Positions 29,153 through 33,415 of a stretch of 33,415 nucleotides of DNA are shown piece by piece (the stretch's first letter is position 1; each line of letters starts with the position of its first letter). Location of the stretch: contig VHZZ01005293.1 of assembly GCA_009801015.1 (NCBI GenBank), positions 56,356-89,770 of the forward strand, given 5' to 3'. This stretch comes from Silene noctiflora. Its lineage: Eukaryota; Streptophyta; Magnoliopsida; Caryophyllales; Caryophyllaceae. The notes below the pieces were generated by a model. The model worked only from the letters and a program-made list of their open reading frames with translations, had not been told where the DNA came from and made no database searches. Both the position numbers and the translations under genes were made by a program.

Positions 29153-30991
29153 CTATGTACTGAAAAGACAAATAAACTGCCTAAAGTATATGAAGTACAT
29201 ATGCTAATCGTCACAATAGCTTTTCTGTGAGACAAAGCAGATAATACCCACCTTAGCCTTGATTCAACCTTTTTTATGGCTTCTTCAATGTCAGGGATGC
29301 TCTTACGAAAAATTGACCATTGATCAGCAGACAAACCAATCCCTACAGGGATCAAATGCAGAATCATTACACAAAGGGGAAAAGATACGAAGAACTGGGA
29401 CATTTTCATTAATATTAGCCCAGAAGACTGGAATAGCAACAAAGCTATGCAACAATAAAATTAAAGTCTACAAACTGTTGACAAGTATCTTATCTTTCTG
29501 GCTAAACCCAATTTAGTTTGAAACATGAACATTCACCCCTTGGATTTTATCCCCATTTCATCCATTTGAGATGGAACAACATTAATCCGGAAAAAAAAAA
29601 AAAAGAGAAGCTAAGCAACTAAAAGAGCGAAAAACATGCAACCAGGGAAAAAATTGCCAATTTTGGTAATGTAGTACCCACCACGATACAATACAAGGCA
29701 CATAGCAGTTAGATTCGTGATTTGATGTTTTATCTGTTTACAGAGTTACATACTTTCAAGCTGGCGAACGTGAAACCACTAAAAGAACAAGGAAACAGAT
29801 GAAGTTCATCGGATGAACATAAAATGCACAAGGATCGCTCAGGAGTTATAGGTTCACTGTGATTACTTCTATATTCTGATTTAGTTATACGCAATCGCTA
29901 CAGTTATGAGCAAGAAAACTTCAACAGTTGTAAACATCAAAGCAAAATTAAAATTGCCAGTCAAGAAAAAAAAAATCTAAGCATGAAGTTACATTTAGGC
30001 GTAAGGATCTGCTTCCCATCCTTGAAGAACGATTCTCCGATTGAGACAACAGTTTTCCCTCCCGAAGTTCGAACAGACACGTCTCTCTTTTGTGACAGCT
30101 ACAAACATCGAATAATACTGAAGTGAGACAATGCAGATATACAAACACACATTAACTAATTCTGTAACAGGTATGATAACGAAATTATTCCTGCATTTAC
30201 TCTACTTCAACAGTATAACCAAGCAAAAAAGAGGCAACTTTTCGATTAAATGTTCATACTTCCGAAAAAAGCAGCAATCTTTCAGCATTGCAGAATGCAA
30301 AAATCATACTGTTTTTAACACGAAACGCCTTCAACAGCAATTCACTCGCTGCCAACACTATCCAATTACTCCCTCCGTCTCATTCATTTGTTTACTTTTA
30401 TTCATAAATTATGAGAGGTAATTTAATCAAAGGTGCCCTATCTCATTACTTCCTTCCCCAAATTCTCAAAATCATTTATTTACCTTCGATTAAAATACCG
30501 CTTGGCAATGTATAAAAAGAGTAAACTAATAATTCAAAACAAACATTCTTCCTCCACAAAATAATATCCGTCCCAGTCAAAATAATTGGGAAGGGCTATA
30601 TTTTAATCAAAGTAAACAAATAATTGGGACATGACAGACAAAAAATAAAAAAATGCGAAAAAAGTAAACAAATGATTGGGACAGAAGGAATCACCTTACA
30701 AATAATGCGACACGAATCCGTAATAACGGGTTTAACATCGACTTGTTCTTGTGGCACAACTAAAGCGGTATCGGTAGCGACGGCGGGGATGTCGGGATCG
30801 TGTTGGAGTAAAAAAGACTCGATAATTTGACGGATTAAGATCTTATGAGGAAGGTCGGAGAGGTCAAGGTTAAGTTTATTGGCGGCTAAATTACGGACAT
30901 GTTTTTCGGTGACGGAATCGAGGTCGGAGGAGTTTAAGATGTCTATGACGGTGTTGCGGATTCGAGAGGAAGTTTGCGAGTTTAATTCCAT
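29153..30991 (-). CDS. KELP: KELP-type transcriptional coactivator (DEK_C + PC4)
   Basis: Three exons are clear: 30991-30695 (99 codons), 30098-29993 and 29342-29252. They join as TGTAAG|GTGATT to TTTGTAG|CTG (phase 0) and CCTAAAT|GTAACT to CCTGTAG|GG (phase 1). Residues about 5-65 form the DEK_C domain (VIDILNSSDLDSVTEKHVRN, LAANKLNLDLSDLPHK). Residues about 97-163 form the PC4 ssDNA-binding/coactivator domain (IICKLSQKRDVSV, KTVVSIGESFFKDGK, then IGLSADQWSIFRKSIPDIEE...KKVESRL). KELP proteins are nuclear, bind single-stranded DNA and bridge activators to RNA polymerase II machinery. The best donor CTAAG|GTGGGT with acceptor TTTTCAG|TACATAG adds Ser-Thr and stops at TAG 29155-29153, giving 166 residues, about the length of Arabidopsis KELP (165). 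The 3' open Gag exon starts right after that TAG. A Trp (phase-1 codon T|GG) replaces the usual Gly before IGL/ISL. Confidence 0.85.
30099..30365 (-). other. 3' part of KELP intron 1
   Basis: Non-coding. It extends from the exon 2 acceptor to the Stowaway-like block; no other feature seen. Confidence 0.6.
30368..30690. mobile_element. Stowaway-like MITE(s) filling the 5' part of KELP intron 1
   Basis: The left end is CTCCCTCCGTCTCATTCATT plus TGTTTAC (after TA). The right end is the complement of TCCTTCTGTCCCAATCATTT plus GTTTAC, stopping about 5 bp from the KELP exon 1 donor. Internal CCGTCCCAGTCAAAATAATT and AATAATTGGGACATGACAGA suggest nested or rearranged copies, as 323 bp is long for a single Stowaway. 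No TA is preserved at the right. Confidence 0.6.
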
Positions 30992-31073
30992 TGTGTTTTT
31001 GTGGTTGTGTTGGAAAAATTGGAGGTTTTAAGGGTTTGGGGGGGAATTTTGGGAGGGACGAAGGAAAATTGGT

Positions 31074-31086
31074 AAAAAAAAAAAAA
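31074..31086 (-). terminator. Pol III terminator of tRNA-Gln
   Basis: A run of 13 T on the minus strand, 3 nt beyond the tRNA 3' end, is a strong RNA polymerase III stop signal. Confidence 0.8.
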
Positions 31087-31088
31087 GA

Positions 31089-31160
31089 AGGTCCTACCGA
31101 GAATTGAACTCGGGCTACTGGATTCAGAGTCCAGTGTCCTAACCGCTAGACCATAGGACC
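31089..31160 (-). tRNA. tRNA-Gln (anticodon CUG)
   Basis: 72 nt without intron. The acceptor stem GGTCCTA/TAGGACC is perfect, with discriminator U. The anticodon arm is CTGGA-CTCTGAA-TCCAG, so positions 34-36 read CTG and decode CAG. The T arm is CCGAG-TTCAATT-CTCGG, and the D arm (TAGCGGTTAGGA) carries the A box. It matches the plant tRNA-Gln consensus as I know it at almost all positions. It sits 98 bp upstream of the KELP start codon on the same strand, so it lies in or next to the KELP promoter. Confidence 0.95.
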
Positions 31161-31486
31161 TTTCTTGTTACCTAAACCAAGGTTTGAGTACATATTTGAA
31201 ACCTCATTGGCTAATTTTTGTTAAAAAAATAATTAAAGAAATTCCGAGTATTTTTTCCCCAAATAATTCTCTTTTTTGTTTTTATTGAAGAAAAGTAATT
31301 TTATTTTTATTTTTTTAAAAAAACATTTCCTACTCTAGTCAAAACTCAAAACTGTATTTTTACCGAGACCAATGTCATAGGAAAGTATTTGGGGTGGATT
31401 GTCATGGGAAAATAATATGTGTGGTGAATTGTCATAAAGGAAGACCCATCTTTGGGTATGTGTGCTGAATTGTTATAGAGTGGGTT

Positions 31487-31670
31487 GCTTGTGACGGATA
31501 GTTCCGTCACAAACTAAAAATGAATAGTTTTTATCTTATAATAAGGTAAGTGAGAGGACAATGGGAGGAAATAGAGCACCCCATGGTCAACGTCACATGC
31601 ATATTATGAGAGGAACACTATTCGTCTTTAACCTATGACCGAATAGTGTCCGTCGTCAATGAGAATTTGT
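31487..31670. mobile_element. MITE, GACGGATAGTG family
   Basis: GCTTGTGACGGATAGTTCCG...CTTATAATAAGGTAAGTGAG is mirrored by ATGCATATTATGAGAGGAAC...CGAATAGTGTCCGTCGTCAA, ending TGAGAATTTGT. About 184 bp; the internal CCCCATGG is shared with 8761-8940. Confidence 0.7.
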
Positions 31671-31840
31671 CGAATTGTTATAAGTGGTCCCGGTGTTATT
31701 TTGTCACTTTTGTAATAGACTTAAAAGTAAAATGATGTAATTGCCTCGATTTTATGGATTGTATTATTTAAACTTATTATTGGCATATTACTGATGCTGC
31801 GGTAACTAGATGGTTTTGAGCTTTCTAAATGCATGGCGAT

Positions 31841-31982
31841 CCTTTCTTGGAGCTATTTAATCAAACGAATATCGTGCATATTCCAAAGAAGAAGGTGCCT
31901 ATTAAAATGACTGAGTTTCTTCCGATTAGCCTCTGCAACGCGAGTTACAAGCTCGTGTCAAAGGTTCTTGCCAATAGACTAA
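31841..31982 (+). pseudogene. LINE reverse-transcriptase fragment
   Basis: Translation gives FNQTNIVHIPKKKVPIKMTE, then FLPISLCNASYKLVSKVLANRLK. This matches the conserved plant L1-type segment N-x-T-x-I-x-LIPK...FRPISLCNxxYKxxSKVLANRLK near the start of the reverse-transcriptase domain. Arg of FRPIS has become Leu, and the catalytic YADD region is absent. It is a short 5'/3'-truncated remnant. Confidence 0.8.
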
Positions 31983-32089
31983 AATATTACTCGGTAAATA
32001 CTAGATGCGGAATCGTACTTGATTACATGAAGAAAGGTTGGATGAACCGTCTGAAGAGACAGTCTTCGGATTAGGTCAAAGTAGACACA

Positions 32090-32421
32090 CGTAACAATAG
32101 GATAGGGATCTCTCTACTGATGGGATGTGGGAAGATTAGGTTATTGTGTGCTACCAGGGACCATAAACCAGGTGACTTATATATAGTCTCCTTACTCTAA
32201 TGCGTCCATCATGCATTAGAAACCTTATTGGTATTTACACTTAGATAATAGACTGACCCATACCTTTTAAGACATTTATAAATAACAGGCCCATATAATA
32301 TATACACCGTAGTTGATCACTTTATATTTCGGCGTAACTTTATAGATAGCACATAAATACACTTATAAACCGAATAAATGATTTGTCCACATTGATTGTA
32401 TTTAGGCCCATAGTTCTTACA
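32090..32421 (-). mobile_element. Probable 3' LTR of a decayed Ty1-copia element
   Basis: On the minus strand the polypurine tract AAGTGGGAGAT (32432-32422) is followed by TGTAAGAACTATGGGCC at 32421, the expected LTR start. A TATATATAAG signal lies within (about 32174). The far end is approximate, since no terminal CA with target duplication was identified. Element orientation agrees with the pol remnant at higher coordinates. Confidence 0.5.
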
Positions 32422-32800
32422 ATCTCCCACTTGGGCCAAATGCATCCATATATGTGTGACACCTGATAATTGTATGTACAATAACCTTAGTGAGCTCAAA
32501 ATTGCTATCACAATCCTACCGTCTTAAGCAATTCGGTCCATCAATCATACCAACATAGAATCAAAGCGGCATTTGCTACAGTTTGTCGCAGCAGGACCCT
32601 CAATGGTCACATATGTCAATATAACCAACGACATGAATCGAGCATGGGAGTGCAACATTAAAATAACATCCGAATGTGATCCAAATATGCATATTTCCAA
32701 CTGGTCTACCTTATTGAGATCAACCAAAATAACACAAAATGAAACCGTAAACCAAAAAACTTTGTTTTGCAGAACTTAATAACCGTAAACTTTAATGTGT

Positions 32801-33100
32801 CTAACATGACAAACTCCCACTTGAACTGAATTTCCTTAAAACTGAAACACCCATTTGAGCAATTAGCTCAAGAAAGACCGTGGGTGGTAATTCTTTAGTA
32901 AGCGGATCCGCAAAATGGAGTTTGTATCAACATGTATAATTGACACCTTTTCACTCGGAATTGTTCCTTAAACAACACATCACTTGTATTGTTATTATTA
33001 GAAACTATAACAATTGTCACGAATTATTTAAGTGGTCTTTCAATACCGTACCGAATTTGCAGCCTCAAGACAAATGTTCATAACTAACTAGGAGTCGAAA
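32801..33100 (-). pseudogene. Ty1-copia pol C-terminus (RNase H end), broken
   Basis: The minus-strand frame reads FADPLTKELPPTVFLELIAQ, MGV, then a serine-rich end and TAG at 32803-32801. ADPLTK-LPP...MGV is the conserved end of copia polyproteins. Further up, fragments such as IVSNNNNTS and CLEAANSV are in shifted frames with stops, so it cannot encode a working enzyme. The element continues toward or past the window edge. Confidence 0.7.
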
Positions 33101-33415
33101 TACCGAATGATCTCAACCTGAATCGATCTCCTATAAATATTGTTTTGTTCCAAATATAAATTACAAACAATATACTTGGTTGCCCTTAATGGATCCAAGA
33201 TCCTAATCTGTATCACCTTAATTTCTGTCAAATAAATTTTAAAATATACACAATATCTGAATGCATACAAACTAAATATATATCATAGTACTGTAACACA
33301 TGAAATATTTTCTGAAACACATGAATTTAAGCATTATTGTATTTTCTAAATATTTCCTTTAGGGCATTTATGAGACCAAATTTGTCTCCTTTACTGAAAG
33401 GGTATTAACTAAAAA
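33101..33415. other. Right edge, probably more copia debris
   Basis: AT-rich, no clear frame. By position it should belong to the copia pol region on the minus strand, but I recognise no motif. Confidence 0.35.

Noticed and set aside
29128-29442. 104-codon minus-strand frame treated as a separate gene
   Set aside because: It is KELP exon 3 read with intron sequence on both sides; only 29342-29252 (or to 29248) is exonic.
30596-30694. C-terminal hydrophobic tail after the DEK_C exon
   Set aside because: It is read-through into intron 1 and the Stowaway-like MITE. The match of the spliced product to KELP shows that this part is removed.
1-33415. CRISPR arrays, bacterial operons, organellar insertions
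   Set aside because: Repeats are MITEs or simple duplications without regular spacers; genes show plant introns and families; no chloroplast or mitochondrial gene was recognised.

Overview
The window is nuclear DNA from a flowering plant, probably a eudicot. Genes are widely spaced and AT-rich, with spliceosomal introns (GT...AG), intronless or two-exon transcription-factor genes, and very many small transposons: Stowaway, Tourist, hAT and Mutator-like MITEs, SINEs, TRIMs, and decayed LINE and Ty1-copia pieces. The dominant MITE family (GACGGATAGTG-type inverted repeats) and the repeat style resemble what I associate with Caryophyllales. That family-level guess is weak, because nothing here was searched.

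Five probable functional loci are visible. (1) A DUF688-family gene on the minus strand (5723-7313), with a 23-codon second exon recovered by splice-site and phase matching. (2) An intronless DREB-type AP2/ERF gene on the plus strand (11847-12446), most like subgroup A-4. (3) An intronless bHLH-MYC gene on the plus strand (24339-26138), of the JAM2/AtbHLH13 type, whose relatives are JAZ-interacting repressors of jasmonate responses. (4) A minus-strand locus (28049-30991) encoding a KELP-type transcriptional coactivator (DEK_C plus PC4 domains), followed in the same orientation by an open copia-type Gag exon with a CCHC zinc knuckle. (5) A tRNA-Gln(CUG) on the minus strand (31089-31160). Broken genes are an F-box fragment (about 1269-1615) and a serpin second exon with a one-base frameshift and no first exon (2079-2868).

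Layout: 1-5300 holds gene relics and transposons (Tourist MITE, F-box relic, serpin relic, hAT MITE, Helitron-like end, SINE with perfect target duplication). 5300-7320 is the DUF688 gene. 7320-11600 is gene-free, with MITEs and a TRIM. 11600-12470 is the DREB gene with a palindrome in its upstream region. 12470-24180 is about 11.7 kb with no gene I can support, packed with MITEs, a second TRIM copy and a Mutator-like long-TIR element. 24180-26600 is the bHLH gene. 28000-31160 is the KELP/Gag locus and the tRNA. 31480 to the end is transposon debris: MITE, LINE reverse-transcriptase fragment, copia LTR and pol C-terminus.

The item most worth attention is the KELP/Gag locus. Strong splice sites give a 166-residue KELP ending at a TAG. 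Shifting the donor by 4 nt and the acceptor by 7 nt skips that TAG and yields a 533-residue KELP-Gag fusion in one continuous frame. No protease, integrase or reverse transcriptase and no flanking LTR are seen next to the Gag exon, which suggests a domesticated Gag attached to a transcription coactivator. No operon-type linkage applies; the genes look independently transcribed.
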